Shown: one piece after another, positions 18,596 through 28,325 of the stretch
How the letters are laid out: each line of letters starts with the position of its first letter
How positions within the stretch are numbered: the first letter of the stretch is position 1
Assembly (NCBI GenBank): GCA_964484265.1
Contig: CAZAFH010000014.1
Location: 1 to 64,000, forward strand
DNA: 64,000 nucleotides
Reading direction: 5' to 3'
Source of the DNA: SIAQ01 sp964484265
GTDB lineage: Bacteria > Planctomycetota > Planctomycetia > Gemmatales > Gemmataceae
Made by a program: the position numbers and the translations under genes
The notes under the pieces: generated by a model
Told to the model about the DNA's origin: nothing
Seen by the model: the letters and a program-made list of their open reading frames with translations, nothing else
Database searches by the model: none

Positions 18596-19714
18596 TCAGC
18601 CCCACAAGGATCGGGCGAGGGCGTCGGCGATTTCTTCCAATCGCGAGAGACATTCCCGCGAATTCGACGCCGACGCGAAGAACGTCAGCACCGGTTGGCC
18701 GACGCCGATCTGCGTGCCTGCTTCGGGGATGTCGGCGAATGCCGTGCGGTCGATGTCGGCATCGCTTCGGAGCGACTCCATCCAAGGACCGTCCTGCGGA
18801 AAGACAAACGCTTGTCGCGCATACATCACGGCCTTGCCATGGCAGGCCAATGGTTCCGGTGAACGCCAAGTCGGCAGGACGGAACCATCGAACGCTCGGC
18901 GATGCCAATCGAGCAAAGCGATACCTGTCGCTCGCTCGTGGATTTCGACGGACGCCGAATAGCGAGGATTGATCTCGACAGGCCAAGGCCTATCATCGCG
19001 GACGATTGCGTCGATCCCGAACAAGCCGCGCAGGCGAAACGCCTTGACGAGCACGTCAGCCAACGCCTGCCAGGACGCGCATTGCGATAGAGAGATCGGA
19101 ATCGGCCCGATGTTGCCCGCGTACTGGAATCCGCCGGCATGCAGCCACGATTGGCCCGAAAGTTGGAAGCTGACGCCGACGAGAATCGCGCCATTTTCTG
19201 TTCCAATACAAAGTGCCGAAGCCGACGCGCCCTCAATGAATTCTTGCAAGTAGTGACTGCGAGAATCGAAGGCCTGCTGCTTATAGGAAATAACACCTGC
19301 ACCCGCGCCGCCCCGAATCGGCTTGAGCAGCCAGCGGCCCGATGCTTGTGGTTCACGGCTGATTCGAGGGCAGGGCAATCCCGCGTCAACGACGGCGGCG
19401 GTCCACAGCGATGGATTGCGCACGTCGCGCAGAACCCCCGGCGAGCTTCCCCAGACGGGGCGAGCCAACTTCGCGATGAGAGCCGGATGATTCTCGAGCG
19501 CGCCGGTATAGATCACGGGCACGGCGGGAGCGAATTCGAGCACGTCGAGAAATGCCTGCGGATAATGATCGCTTGCGATGGCTCGCACGTCGGCGCGGAG
19601 GCGAAGATCGCGGTCGGCGAACAAATCGGCGCACCATGCCGCCCAACCCGCACGCGCCGCCGAGTCCGCCGCCGCCCGAACGCTGGCGCCGAGCAGGATG
19701 ACCGTCGGATTCAT
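18596..19714 (-). CDS. ATP-grasp domain ligase, likely methanopterin-linked
   Basis: The ATG at 19714 (complement) overlaps the cupin stop by 4 nt. The 372-residue protein opens with MNPTVILLGASVRAAADSA and shows ATP-grasp marks: a Lys in GRWLLKPIRGGAGAGV, then YLQEFIEGASASALCI and WPVEINPRYSASVEI, whose Glu and Asn bind metal. ATP-grasp enzymes join a carboxylate to an amine or thiol. Similar genes accompany H4MPT-pathway genes in methylotrophs, so a role in cofactor synthesis is reasonable given mch directly downstream. The substrate is unknown. Confidence 0.82.
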   Translation of the reverse strand: MNPTVILLGASVRAAADSAARAGWAAWCADLFADRDLRLRADVRAIASDHYPQAFLDVLEFAPAVPVIYTGALENHPALIAKLARPVWGSSPGVLRDVRNPSLWTAAVVDAGLPCPRISREPQASGRWLLKPIRGGAGAGVISYKQQAFDSRSHYLQEFIEGASASALCIGTENGAILVGVSFQLSGQSWLHAGGFQYAGNIGPIPISLSQCASWQALADVLVKAFRLRGLFGIDAIVRDDRPWPVEINPRYSASVEIHERATGIALLDWHRRAFDGSVLPTWRSPEPLACHGKAVMYARQAFVFPQDGPWMESLRSDADIDRTAFADIPEAGTQIGVGQPVLTFFASASNSRECLSRLEEIADALARSLWG

Positions 19715-20073
19715 GGCTTGACGTAATCGATGCGAAACGGCTTGTTGGTAATGAACACGACTACGACATCGCCGTCGGCACTGGCGCCGTGCTGCATCGT
19801 TTCGCCTTCGGGAAACCAGACGAAGCTGCCTGGACCATAGCGCCCCTGGTGCGTGACAAGCGTGCCCTCGAGCACGTACATCCCATGCCCGCACGGATGC
19901 GTGTGATCGGGATTGATCACCCCAGCCGGGTAACGCACGAGCCGAACCAGCATGCCGGTCTCGGGATCGCTGAACAGCTCCTTGCGATAAATCGCTCGCC
20001 CGATCTGCTCGCTAAAGCGCTCCTCCCAGGGCATCGCATTGGCATCGATGGCATGATATTCCGACGTCTGCAT
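19711..20073 (-). CDS. Cupin domain protein
   Basis: The ATG at 20073 (complement) has GGAG 8 nt upstream. The 120-residue product is a single cupin barrel: RYPAGVINPDHTHPCGHGMY gives the His-rich metal motif (H-x-H-x3-H) and GSFVWFPEGETMQHGAS gives the second motif with its His. Such proteins bind a metal and act as small dioxygenases, isomerases or sensors. It overlaps the ATP-grasp gene by 4 nt, so the two are coupled, and lies 44 nt after the HlyD gene. Confidence 0.85.
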   Translation of the reverse strand: MQTSEYHAIDANAMPWEERFSEQIGRAIYRKELFSDPETGMLVRLVRYPAGVINPDHTHPCGHGMYVLEGTLVTHQGRYGPGSFVWFPEGETMQHGASADGDVVVVFITNKPFRIDYVKP

Positions 20074-20117
20074 GTGACGGCTCCGCAAAACGGGGCGTAA
20101 CGATTGATACCGCTAAT

Positions 20118-21155
20118 CTACGGCGCAGGAACCACATCGATGCGCACCGCTGTCCGCAAGTTGATGATGAGGCCTTCGCTGTTGGCCAAATCGATAAACA
20201 CCTCGCGGTAGTATAGGTCCTGGTATTCGCCCGGGGCATCGCTGCGCGGATGGCGTTTGCCCATGCGAGGCAAGACGGTCGCCACGCTCCCGCGAAACTG
20301 TCGGCCCGGCAGTCCGTCCACGGCGACGGACACCGTTTGCCCCGGACGAACACGCAGGGCGTCTAGTTCCTCCACGAAAGCTCGGACACGCAGACGCGAC
20401 AGATCGGCGAACAGGAGGACGGCACCGCTCGCGCCCGGCCCGGTCTGGTCGCCTGGTTCGGCGGAAACTTGCAGGATGCAGCCATCCGCCGGCGCGTATA
20501 CCTTGGTCCTGTTCAACTCCGCCTGCGTCAGACGCCAGCGCGCCTTGGCCGACTCCATCCGAGCGATAGCGGCGTCCAGATCATCCTTTTGCGGCGGCGC
20601 CATGGCAAGGGCATACTCCGCGGCAGCGGCGTCGTATTCTTTCCTCGCACGCTGCATATGGAAGTAGGCCTTGTCGTGTTCCTCCGGACTGATCGCGGAT
20701 TTCGCAAGCAGTTGCTCGGCCCGATTCCAGTTTCGCTCGGCATGGTCAAAATCGGCCTTGCGTGCCGATTGCTGGGCTGCTAGGGCCTGACGTTTTTCCG
20801 CTCGCTCACCTGCGCGAAGGCGGTCAAGCTGCGCCTGGGCCAGACACCATTCAGCCTTGGCGAGCGCGACTTGCTGCGTCTGGACCTCATTCTCCAATTC
20901 CAGCAGAAGCTGGCCCTTCGTCACTCGCTCGTTCACTTGAACGTAAATTGCACGGATCGTGCCCGCGATCTCGGGCCGTAGCGCGACCTCTGACGTCACT
21001 CCCTCGACCACGCCATTCGCGGCGATGGCGTCTGGCCTGTATGTCGGCGACAGGTTCGGCTCCGGCGAGGTTTGGCCGACGCCTCGGCTTACGAACCAGG
21101 TCGTTGTCAACGCCACCAAGGAAAGGACAACCAGCATCAGGTAGATACGCTTCAT
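20118..21155 (-). CDS. HlyD-family periplasmic adaptor of ABC exporter
   Basis: The 345-residue protein has an N-terminal membrane anchor (YLMLVVLSLVALTTTWFVS), a first biotinyl-lipoyl half (EIAGTIRAIYVQVNERVTKG), a long coiled-coil hairpin (about residues 95-205), a second lipoyl half (TKVYAPADGCILQVSAEPGD) and a beta barrel (SRLRVRAFVEELDALRVRPG). This is the membrane-fusion layout of DevB/HlyD proteins that link an inner-membrane ABC exporter to the outer membrane. GGAG precedes the ATG. The ATPase gene lies 118 nt upstream; the permease gene is three genes downstream. Confidence 0.9.
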   Translation of the reverse strand: MKRIYLMLVVLSLVALTTTWFVSRGVGQTSPEPNLSPTYRPDAIAANGVVEGVTSEVALRPEIAGTIRAIYVQVNERVTKGQLLLELENEVQTQQVALAKAEWCLAQAQLDRLRAGERAEKRQALAAQQSARKADFDHAERNWNRAEQLLAKSAISPEEHDKAYFHMQRARKEYDAAAAEYALAMAPPQKDDLDAAIARMESAKARWRLTQAELNRTKVYAPADGCILQVSAEPGDQTGPGASGAVLLFADLSRLRVRAFVEELDALRVRPGQTVSVAVDGLPGRQFRGSVATVLPRMGKRHPRSDAPGEYQDLYYREVFIDLANSEGLIINLRTAVRIDVVPAP

Positions 21156-21202
21156 GATTTCGTCTCCAATTCGTTCTCGTTTTCATTCAGCGATGGCATT
21201 TG

Positions 21203-21243
21203 CTCCCCTCTCCCATCGGGAGAGGGGTTTGGGGGTGAGGGGG
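21203..21243. repeat. Hairpin repeat between ATPase and adaptor genes
   Basis: CCCCTCTCCC (21205-21214) and GGGAGAGGGG (21218-21227) form a 10-bp stem with a 3-nt loop, followed by GTTTGGGGGTGAGGGGG. It uses the same words as the elements at 41-151 and 25687-25887. Confidence 0.6.
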
Positions 21244-21273
21244 AACCTTGCAACGACTCGGCGTTTCATTCCT

Positions 21274-21981
21274 TCACGCCGCACGCGGCGATGCATGCTC
21301 AAATCCGCTCAGAACGCCATCCTCAAGCCGCAGCACGCGATCGGCGAACGACGCGATGCGGTTGTCATGCGTCACGACGACGAGGCTCCCGCCGCGGTCG
21401 CGCACCAGGTGTGTCAGCAACCGCATGACGGCCTGGCCGTTGTCGGCATCGAGAGACGCGGTCGGTTCGTCGGCGAAGACGATCGCCGGGTCGGAGGCCA
21501 GGCCGCGCGCGATGGCGACGCGCTGGCATTCGCCGCCGCTCAGCTTGGCCGGGCGCGTGTGGAGGCGATGCCCCAGGCCGACCTGTTCGAGCATGTGGGT
21601 GGCTTTGTCTTTTGCCGATCGCTGCTTCCAGCCGCGCATGCTCAAGGCCAGTTGGACGTTGTCAAGAGCGGAAAGGGTGGGAAACAGGTTGAAACTCTGG
21701 AAGACGAAGCCGAGGTTATCGCTACGAAATCCCGTCAATTCGTCGGCGTTCAGCTTGTTGACCGTTCGTCCCAGAACGTGCACGCTGCCAGCGTCCGGCG
21801 TGAGAATGCAGCCGAGCACCGAGAGCAGGGTCGTCTTGCCGCTGCCGGACGGCCCGGTCAGAAAGACGGTCTCGCCCATGGCGATCTCGAGACTGACACC
21901 CCGCAAGATTGGCGTCGCCTGCGAGCCGTTGTGAATATCTTTTCGCACATTCCGGGCGATAATGGCGGGATCGGTCGGCAT
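21274..21981 (-). CDS. ABC transporter ATP-binding protein (LolD/MacB/DevA type)
   Basis: The ATG at 21981 (complement) has GGGAG 6 nt upstream and is preferred to the one ten codons earlier. The 235-residue protein contains Walker A GPSGSGKTT, a Q-loop (FVFQSFNLFPTLSALDN), the signature LSGGECQRVAIARGL, Walker B AIVFADEPTASLD and the switch His in VVVTHD. The LolD/MacB subfamily works with FtsX-type permeases. It begins a run of six minus-strand genes that includes the matching adaptor and permease. Confidence 0.93.
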   Translation of the reverse strand: MPTDPAIIARNVRKDIHNGSQATPILRGVSLEIAMGETVFLTGPSGSGKTTLLSVLGCILTPDAGSVHVLGRTVNKLNADELTGFRSDNLGFVFQSFNLFPTLSALDNVQLALSMRGWKQRSAKDKATHMLEQVGLGHRLHTRPAKLSGGECQRVAIARGLASDPAIVFADEPTASLDADNGQAVMRLLTHLVRDRGGSLVVVTHDNRIASFADRVLRLEDGVLSGFEHASPRAA

Positions 21982-22278
21982 GGCAATCTCCCAGGGGTTG
22001 TTTGGTTTCAATCACCCATACCGAGAGACTCGCCGATTGTGACAGGAGAAAACTGACCTAATCGACGCTTCCAGCGCCTACTTGGCCATTTGCTGTTGGC
22101 CAAGCGCTTTTGCACTTTTTCCCAGTTATTTTGCACTTTTGGGGGGTGTTGGCCAAATTCCCGAGGGGGAGAGGGGGCCACGTTTAGCGCTCGCGTCATC
22201 CGTGCCATCGAAAAAAAATCCCGCAACCGACTTTGACAGCGCCAACCCCGGCGCGTTACGATTTATTACAAACCCAAG

Positions 22279-22313
22279 CCCAATGGTGAGCGCAGCGAAC
22301 CGTTGGGATCGCC
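22279..22313. repeat. Palindromic element, GTGAGCGCAGCGAACC family (copy 1)
   Basis: CCCAATGGT and ACCGTTGGG pair around GAGCGCAGCGA, followed by ATCGCC. Thirty-five bases are identical to the copy at 24789-24823, and the core matches copies at about 45678 and 62211. Confidence 0.75.
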
Positions 22314-22365
22314 CGGAAAAATGATCAATAAAAGTTGACTACCACACAGCGCAGGGTTCTAATAT

Positions 22366-22457
22366 CGCTAAGGATTTTATCCGTCGTGCTCCGCGAACGA
22401 GCGATTGCGCGAGCACCCACGCTTGCACGTGGAGCACGCCGGATAAAATCCTTAGCG
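22366..22457. repeat. 27-bp inverted repeat, one mismatch
   Basis: The arms at 22366-22392 and 22431-22457 match in 26 of 27 positions as reverse complements, with CGCTAAGGATTTTATCCG at the outer end. The 38-nt spacer contains GAGCACCCACGC. It precedes the small gene at 22495 and could structure its 5' leader. Confidence 0.75.
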
Positions 22458-22494
22458 TTTATCCTTAACGTTCGCCAACAAGAGGTCGACCCAA

Positions 22495-22845
22495 ATGGGT
22501 TACGATGTTCACATAACTCGGGCCGAGCACTGGACTGAAAGTGACTCCACACCGATTGCGCTCGATGAGTGGCTAAGCTATGTGAGCAGTGACCATGAAA
22601 TGCGACTCGACAACTTTGCCGAAGCCGATGTGGGAGGCGGCGAGGTTCTCCGGTATGAGAACGAGGGCTTGGCCGTCTGGACGGCGTATAGCGGACACGA
22701 TGTTAACGGCAACATGGCGTGGATGAACTACCGAAGGGGAAACGTGACTGTCAAAAACCCAGACGATGAAATCTTGAGAAAAATGCGCCGCATCGCCTCT
22801 GCGTTAGGAGCCAAGGTTATGGGCGATGAAGGAGAGCTGTATTGA
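22495..22845 (+). CDS. Small conserved orphan protein (MGYDVHITRA type)
   Basis: The 116-residue product begins MGYDVHITRAEHW, an opening I associate with a scattered family of short bacterial proteins of unknown function, and contains GHDVNGNMAWMNYRRGNVTV. No signal peptide or membrane segment. AGAGGT lies 10 nt before the ATG. The upstream inverted repeat may belong to its leader. Confidence 0.65.
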   Translation: MGYDVHITRAEHWTESDSTPIALDEWLSYVSSDHEMRLDNFAEADVGGGEVLRYENEGLAVWTAYSGHDVNGNMAWMNYRRGNVTVKNPDDEILRKMRRIASALGAKVMGDEGELY

Positions 22846-22949
22846 CGAGGGCTCTCAGGGCTCCCGCCGAACCGTTATCTGGCCCCTGAAGGTTGAGGTA
22901 CGTTCCTTTTTCGGCGACACTTCGGAATGATTTTCCGCGTCGCCTGAGT

Positions 22950-23038
22950 AGTGGCGAGTAGCGAGTGATGAGTGGCGAGGAAATACGATTTAAGCTGCAT
23001 CTGGATTGCTCGCCACTCATCACTCGCTACTCGTCACT
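22950..23038. repeat. 30-bp inverted repeat, GAGTGATGAGTGGCGAG family
   Basis: The arms at 22950-22979 and 23009-23038 match in 29 of 30 positions as reverse complements. The same words occur singly near 34910, at about 45729 and inside alaS at 61601-61636. Confidence 0.75.
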
Positions 23039-23084
23039 GCAAAAGGCAGCCTTGGCAAGCCTCTCGCATGCAAGCCTCGGTCCA

Positions 23085-23540
23085 CTAATTTGGGCTGGCG
23101 TTAAGGCTTGCTTCGAGCGCGAGGATATGCTGCCTCAGTTCGTCCGGTAGCGGCGTTTTTTTTTGCTCGGTGTAGTGATACGCGACGAGCAAGCCCTGTC
23201 CCTCCGTCGCGAAATCGTTCAGCGCTTCACTGACGATCTTGTGCTCGATCGTGAAGCGGTCGTCCTTCATTTCGATCATGCGCGTGCCGATGTGGATCGT
23301 GTCGGGATAAGTCAACGGCCTGCGAAATCGCGCCTGGGTTGACGCCAGGATCGGGCCGATGCCGGTTTGTCGCTGGATCTCGAACCAACCGATTCGGCGG
23401 ATGTATTCGAGCCGGCCATTTTCGAAGTAGCGGAAATAAACGACGTTATTGACGTGCTGAAACGAGTCCATGTCGCCCCAGGCAATCGCCTGCGTCACGA
23501 TGACCGGGTAGGTCGCAAAGAGTTCGTCTTTCGCGGACAT
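23085..23540 (-). CDS. Acyl-CoA thioesterase, 4HBT hotdog fold
   Basis: The 151-residue protein (ATG at 23540, complement) carries WGDMDSFQHVNNVVYFRYFE, the YbgC/4HBT active-site motif whose Asp is catalytic, then the long hotdog helix and RMIEMKDDRFTIEHKIVSE. Such enzymes hydrolyse acyl-CoA thioesters in the cytoplasm; the substrate is not predictable. It follows pepT with almost no gap, so the two are probably cotranscribed. A GAGGAG ribosome site lies at the end of pepT. Confidence 0.88.
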   Translation of the reverse strand: MSAKDELFATYPVIVTQAIAWGDMDSFQHVNNVVYFRYFENGRLEYIRRIGWFEIQRQTGIGPILASTQARFRRPLTYPDTIHIGTRMIEMKDDRFTIEHKIVSEALNDFATEGQGLLVAYHYTEQKKTPLPDELRQHILALEASLNASPN

Positions 23541-23549
23541 GGCCTGCAC

Positions 23550-24779
<1,230 letters not shown>

Positions 24780-24788
24780 GGTCTCACG

Positions 24789-24823
24789 CCCAATGGTGAG
24801 CGCAGCGAACCGTTGGGATCGCC
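24789..24823. repeat. Palindromic element, GTGAGCGCAGCGAACC family (copy 2)
   Basis: Identical over 35 bases to 22279-22313, including the trailing ATCGCC. It sits between pepT and the upstream small gene on the same strand. Confidence 0.75.
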
Positions 24824-24839
24824 ACGCCAGATTTCCAAA

Positions 24840-25145
24840 TCACAGCAGTTCGATCTTCGTGTTTTCGTCCACGGAGATGCTCGACATCTCCTTGTTATCC
24901 TTCGTGAAATGAATCACGGGAATGACGATATCATCTTCGCGCAGCCGATCGGTCGCGAGACCCGTTGCCAGGGAGTCAGCGTGGCGGAAGGTGCCCTCGA
25001 CGACGAGCGGCCAGGTTTTGCTGCTGCCGACGTGGACGATCTGGGTGATGCGCACGCGCTGGCCGGGCTGGAGGCGTTCGAGTTTCGCCATCACGTCCGC
25101 AGGAATGGGCCGGCTCGTGTACGGGAATTTCCGTGTGTCGCTCAT
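24840..25145 (-). CDS. Small protein of unknown function coupled to ilvN
   Basis: The 101-residue product (FPYTSRPIPADVMAKLERLQ, then GQRVRITQIVHVGSSKTWPL) overlaps the ilvN stop by 4 nt, so it is translationally coupled to it. I do not recognise the family. It is soluble and beta-rich in its centre. Coupling suggests a role near branched-chain amino acid synthesis, but nothing in the sequence proves this. Confidence 0.7.
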   Translation of the reverse strand: MSDTRKFPYTSRPIPADVMAKLERLQPGQRVRITQIVHVGSSKTWPLVVEGTFRHADSLATGLATDRLREDDIVIPVIHFTKDNKEMSSISVDENTKIELL

Positions 25146-25639
25146 GCCGCACCTCCGATTTTCGGTCGGCCGCGAACGAGGGCGATCCGGCCCGTCCTCG
25201 CCAGTTCGATGATGCCATAGGGCCGCATCAGGTCGATGAACGCCTCGATTTTTTGCTCTTGGCCGGAGATTTCGATCATGATGTTGTCGAAGCTGATATC
25301 GACGACTCGGCCGCGAAACATTTCGACGAGCAAGGCGATTTCCGAGCGTTTCTCCGCCGGTGCGACCACCTTGATGAGCATTAGATCGCGTTCGACGAAG
25401 TTTTCGCTGGAGATATCGTCAACGCGCACGATCGAGATGATCTTGTCGAGTTGCTTGCGTACCTGGTCGAGCACGTTGTCATCGCCGTTGACGACGAAGG
25501 TCATGCGCGAGAGCTGCGCGTCTTCGGTGGCGCCGACGGCGAGGCTATCGATGTTGAACCCGCGCGAGGCGAGCATGCCGGAAACGTGCGCGAGCACGCC
25601 AGGTTGATTTTGCACGAGAGCGGACAAGACATGACGCAT
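25142..25639 (-). CDS. ilvN: Acetolactate synthase small (regulatory) subunit
   Basis: IlvN binds valine and controls the acetolactate synthase large subunit, the first step shared by valine, leucine and isoleucine synthesis. The start at 25639 (complement) follows GGAG by 6 nt. The 165-residue protein has an N-terminal ACT domain (MRHVLSALVQNQPGVLAHV then RGFNIDSLAVGATEDAQLSR) and the usual C-terminal half (RDLMLIKVVAP, IEAFIDLMRPYGIIELARTG). The ilvB gene for the catalytic subunit is not nearby. Confidence 0.94.
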   Translation of the reverse strand: MRHVLSALVQNQPGVLAHVSGMLASRGFNIDSLAVGATEDAQLSRMTFVVNGDDNVLDQVRKQLDKIISIVRVDDISSENFVERDLMLIKVVAPAEKRSEIALLVEMFRGRVVDISFDNIMIEISGQEQKIEAFIDLMRPYGIIELARTGRIALVRGRPKIGGAA

Positions 25640-25686
25640 CAAATTCTCCGAGATCGTTTCAATCGCTGACAAAAACCACGCGGGCC

Positions 25687-25887
25687 AGTACTACAGCGCT
25701 AACTTAAATAACGATCAATCCATAACCGCAGCATTAGCCGGCATTTACTCCCCTCGCCCCCTGTACTCAGGGGGAGAGGGGCCGGGGGTGAGGGGGAGAG
25801 GCGCCAGATTGCGACAAGTCTCAGCCCCTCACCCCCCGGCCCCTCTCCCCTGAATACAGGGGCGAGGGGAGGTGGCGCTGTAGTACT
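25687..25887. mobile_element. MITE-like palindromic element, 201 bp
   Basis: Perfect 13-bp terminal inverted repeats (AGTACTACAGCGC at 25687-25699, its complement at 25875-25887) enclose a second, longer inverted repeat built from CCCCTCGCCCCCTGTACTCA and its complement with GAGGGGCCGGGGGTGAGGGG. No coding capacity. The outline is that of a miniature inverted-repeat element; no target-site duplication is obvious. Confidence 0.65.
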
Positions 25888-25957
25888 AGAGAATGTGATA
25901 TGAGCGCCCGGACATGCCTTCCAGGGCAGGACTGCCGATTTGTGGACCGCCGCCCCA

Positions 25958-27595
25958 TCACTTCGCGAGCCTGCCGAAACAGACGAGCGTAAGGTCGTCA
26001 TACTGCGAACGGCCCTTCGCATGCTTCAGCACCGCCTGGACGACGCGTTCGCCCAGCGCACTGGGCGTCCTGTCGCCAGGCTCGGCAACAGCCGCATGGA
26101 TGCCGGACAGGCGGAACGTGACATTATCGCTGCTTTTCGCGTCGGTCAGGCCGTCGCTAAAAAGCAACACGCAGTCACCCGCTTCCAACGTCACCGAGCA
26201 GCTTCGATAGGCGCTCTTCTCGTCGATTCCCAACAACGGCCCGGCCATGTCGATTGGGAAACACTCCTCGATTTTTCCCGTCGCATGGCGAAATATCAGC
26301 GGAGCCGGATGCCCCGCGCTGGCGACGGTGGCGGTGTGAGTTGCCGGGTCGAGAATGATCGAGACCTGGGTGACGAAGCCATCGGTCTTGGCGGTGTAGG
26401 GGCACAGGCGAGCGTTTAGCCGTTCCATCGCGCGTTCGACGTTGTTCTCGGTGAGCATGAAAGAGCGTGATTCGGTATTGGCGCGCACCATGAAGAGGGC
26501 GGCCGGCATGCCTTTCCCCGCGACATCGCCGAGCGAGATGCCGAACCGATTGTCGGCAAGCGGAATGAAATCGAAGTAATCGCCGCCAACTTCGCGTGCC
26601 GGCTCGCAATAGCTGAAGAAATCATAGCCAGGCACCACAGGCATCGCCTGAGGCATGAAGCTGAACGCCACCTGCCGGGCCATCTCGAGTTCCTTGCGAA
26701 TGCGTTCCTGGACGATTCGCATATCATGGTAGCGGCTATTTTCGATCGCGACCGTCGCCTGGTAGGCCACGCCCCAGAGCAATCGCAGATCGTCCTCCGT
26801 GAATTTCTTACTGGCGTCTTGCGTGTCCAGCTGGATGACGCCTAGCGCAGGCCCCTCCTCGGGAGCCAATGGCACGCACATGACCGAGCGCATCTGAAAC
26901 GCAATCATGCTCTGCGAGGTCGGCGTGTTCGTGCCTTCGCCCTCGCGGCGCAGCGTCGCCTGTTTCGTCGATAGGCATTTCCGGACAATCGTGTGGCTGA
27001 ATCGCGTCTCGCTATCGTCGATCGGCACGCGTGCTCGCACGACTTTGGGTTTGAGATCGCCGTTCTCTTCGTCGGCAAAAATGATGAAGCACCGGTCCGC
27101 CTGCGGGAAAAGCTGGAGCAACCGCTCGGCAACCTCGGGCAGCTTGGCTTCGAGGTGCAAGGTCTGGCTGAGCTTGTGCGTGATCTCCAGAATCGCTGCC
27201 AGCTTGGCCGCCGGCTGAGTGTCAAGCCGGCTTTCGTTGTTCGAGCTCAGCATGGCCTCGACGGTCGATGGATCATCGTCGATGAAAACCGCGTTGAATT
27301 CGCAGATCCGAATACGGTCCTGGTGTTTGAGTTGGACCGGCGTGCGATACGGGATTGCCGAGTCGTTGACAAAGGTGCGGTGTTTTTTCTTCTGCGGCTC
27401 CTCTTCGCGGGGATCCTCGATGTAGTAGTGGTCGCCGATCAGGATAAATTGAGCGTGCTGCCGGCTGACGGTGTCCTTCTCGCTGATGACGTAATCCGAC
27501 ATGTGCTTGCTGCGGCCGATGACGATCTTGTCCTGGTCGAACTGAATTTCCTTGAGCTCTGGAATATCGCATTGGGTGATTTGAAGCATCGCCAT
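25958..27595 (-). CDS. FHA-GAF-PP2C (SpoIIE-type) protein phosphatase
   Basis: The 545-residue cytoplasmic protein has an FHA domain (residues about 8-110: VIGRSKHMSDYVI, TVSRQHAQFI), which binds phosphothreonine; a GAF domain (about 140-300: ADRCFIIFADEENG, VMCVPLA, GVIQLDTQDAS); and a SpoIIE/RsbU-type PP2C domain (about 335-545) with VGGDYFDFIPL, GDVAGKGMPAALFM, SAGHPAPL, LLFSDGLTDAK and QYDDLTLVCFG, which hold the metal-binding Asp residues. It probably reverses Ser/Thr phosphorylation in response to a ligand. Confidence 0.93.
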   Translation of the reverse strand: MAMLQITQCDIPELKEIQFDQDKIVIGRSKHMSDYVISEKDTVSRQHAQFILIGDHYYIEDPREEEPQKKKHRTFVNDSAIPYRTPVQLKHQDRIRICEFNAVFIDDDPSTVEAMLSSNNESRLDTQPAAKLAAILEITHKLSQTLHLEAKLPEVAERLLQLFPQADRCFIIFADEENGDLKPKVVRARVPIDDSETRFSHTIVRKCLSTKQATLRREGEGTNTPTSQSMIAFQMRSVMCVPLAPEEGPALGVIQLDTQDASKKFTEDDLRLLWGVAYQATVAIENSRYHDMRIVQERIRKELEMARQVAFSFMPQAMPVVPGYDFFSYCEPAREVGGDYFDFIPLADNRFGISLGDVAGKGMPAALFMVRANTESRSFMLTENNVERAMERLNARLCPYTAKTDGFVTQVSIILDPATHTATVASAGHPAPLIFRHATGKIEECFPIDMAGPLLGIDEKSAYRSCSVTLEAGDCVLLFSDGLTDAKSSDNVTFRLSGIHAAVAEPGDRTPSALGERVVQAVLKHAKGRSQYDDLTLVCFGRLAK

Positions 27596-27741
27596 GGTCG
27601 CAATTCCCCCAAATTGGCTACCTGGAAAAGTATACGGGGAATCACGCAGAAATGGAAAGTGCGTCGTTCTGTGTGCTTGCGGATTAGCGCTCGGCCTGGC
27701 AACCTGTTGAGCGCCAAAGCCGCATGCAGCAGTTGGTCAGG

Positions 27742-28173
27742 CTATTGCAGCGTGCCGCGGAAATGGCCCCAGACTTCGCCGCCGAGGCGCACTTCACCCC
27801 ACCATTCGGCGGTATTGCCGACGCGGTAGAGTTCGAATGTTACCGTGCCATACGGACTCTGGGTTGACGTCACCGTGACGGTGATTCGCGAGTTGCCAGA
27901 GAACCGCTTGTAGACTCCCGATTGCGTGCCGCTCGACTCGTCAAAGATGAGGGCCTTGCCGGTCTTGGAAAACGTGAAAGCGAAACTGTCGGCATAATCG
28001 GGGTAAAGAAGGGAAAACGCGTCGAATTCCTCGATCGACTGCGTGCCCATCAAATACGTTCCCTCGATGACGGTGGTCTTGGCAAACGGCCCCGCCTTCG
28101 CACTTTCCGGGACCGCCGCCCACGTGGCCGCTGCCAGCATGAAACACAGAACGGTCTTCGCTACTTTGTTCAT
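27742..28173 (-). CDS. Small secreted protein of unknown function
   Basis: GGAGG stands 7 nt before the ATG. The 143-residue product begins with a signal peptide (residues 1-27, ending ESAKA) and continues as a beta-rich domain (TTVIEGTYLMGTQSIEEFDA, NSRITVTVTSTQSPYGTVTF). I do not recognise the family. It is flanked by Hsp70 and phosphatase genes on the same strand, with spacers over 140 nt, so it is probably its own unit. Confidence 0.7.
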   Translation of the reverse strand: MNKVAKTVLCFMLAAATWAAVPESAKAGPFAKTTVIEGTYLMGTQSIEEFDAFSLLYPDYADSFAFTFSKTGKALIFDESSGTQSGVYKRFSGNSRITVTVTSTQSPYGTVTFELYRVGNTAEWWGEVRLGGEVWGHFRGTLQ

Positions 28174-28325
28174 CCTTGAACCTCCAATGGTTTCGAGATC
28201 TCACACGCGCCAGGCTGGGATTTGGCGATGTCCGAACGAAACCTTACTGGCATCCGCGATTATTTGCAAGGCTTCATGTGTCGCAAGCGGAAGAAAGCAT
28301 AGTTTCGGGAATTTGATGATTCTCG

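Larger units (their letters stand above)
22012..22494. other. Intergenic region with two palindromic elements
   Basis: This 483-base region holds a copy of the GTGAGCGCAGCGAACC palindrome (22279-22313) and a 27-bp inverted repeat (22366-22457). No gene is visible. A short GGCCA-rich palindrome at about 22083-22104 (TTGGCCA...TTGGCCAA) is also present. Confidence 0.5.

Noticed and set aside
22950..23038. Insertion sequence remnant
   Set aside because: Only an inverted repeat is present; no transposase fragment or target duplication could be found.
24840..25639. IlvN and its downstream gene as part of a complete ilv operon
   Set aside because: No ilvB, ilvC or leu genes flank them; the neighbours are pepT and a phosphatase.
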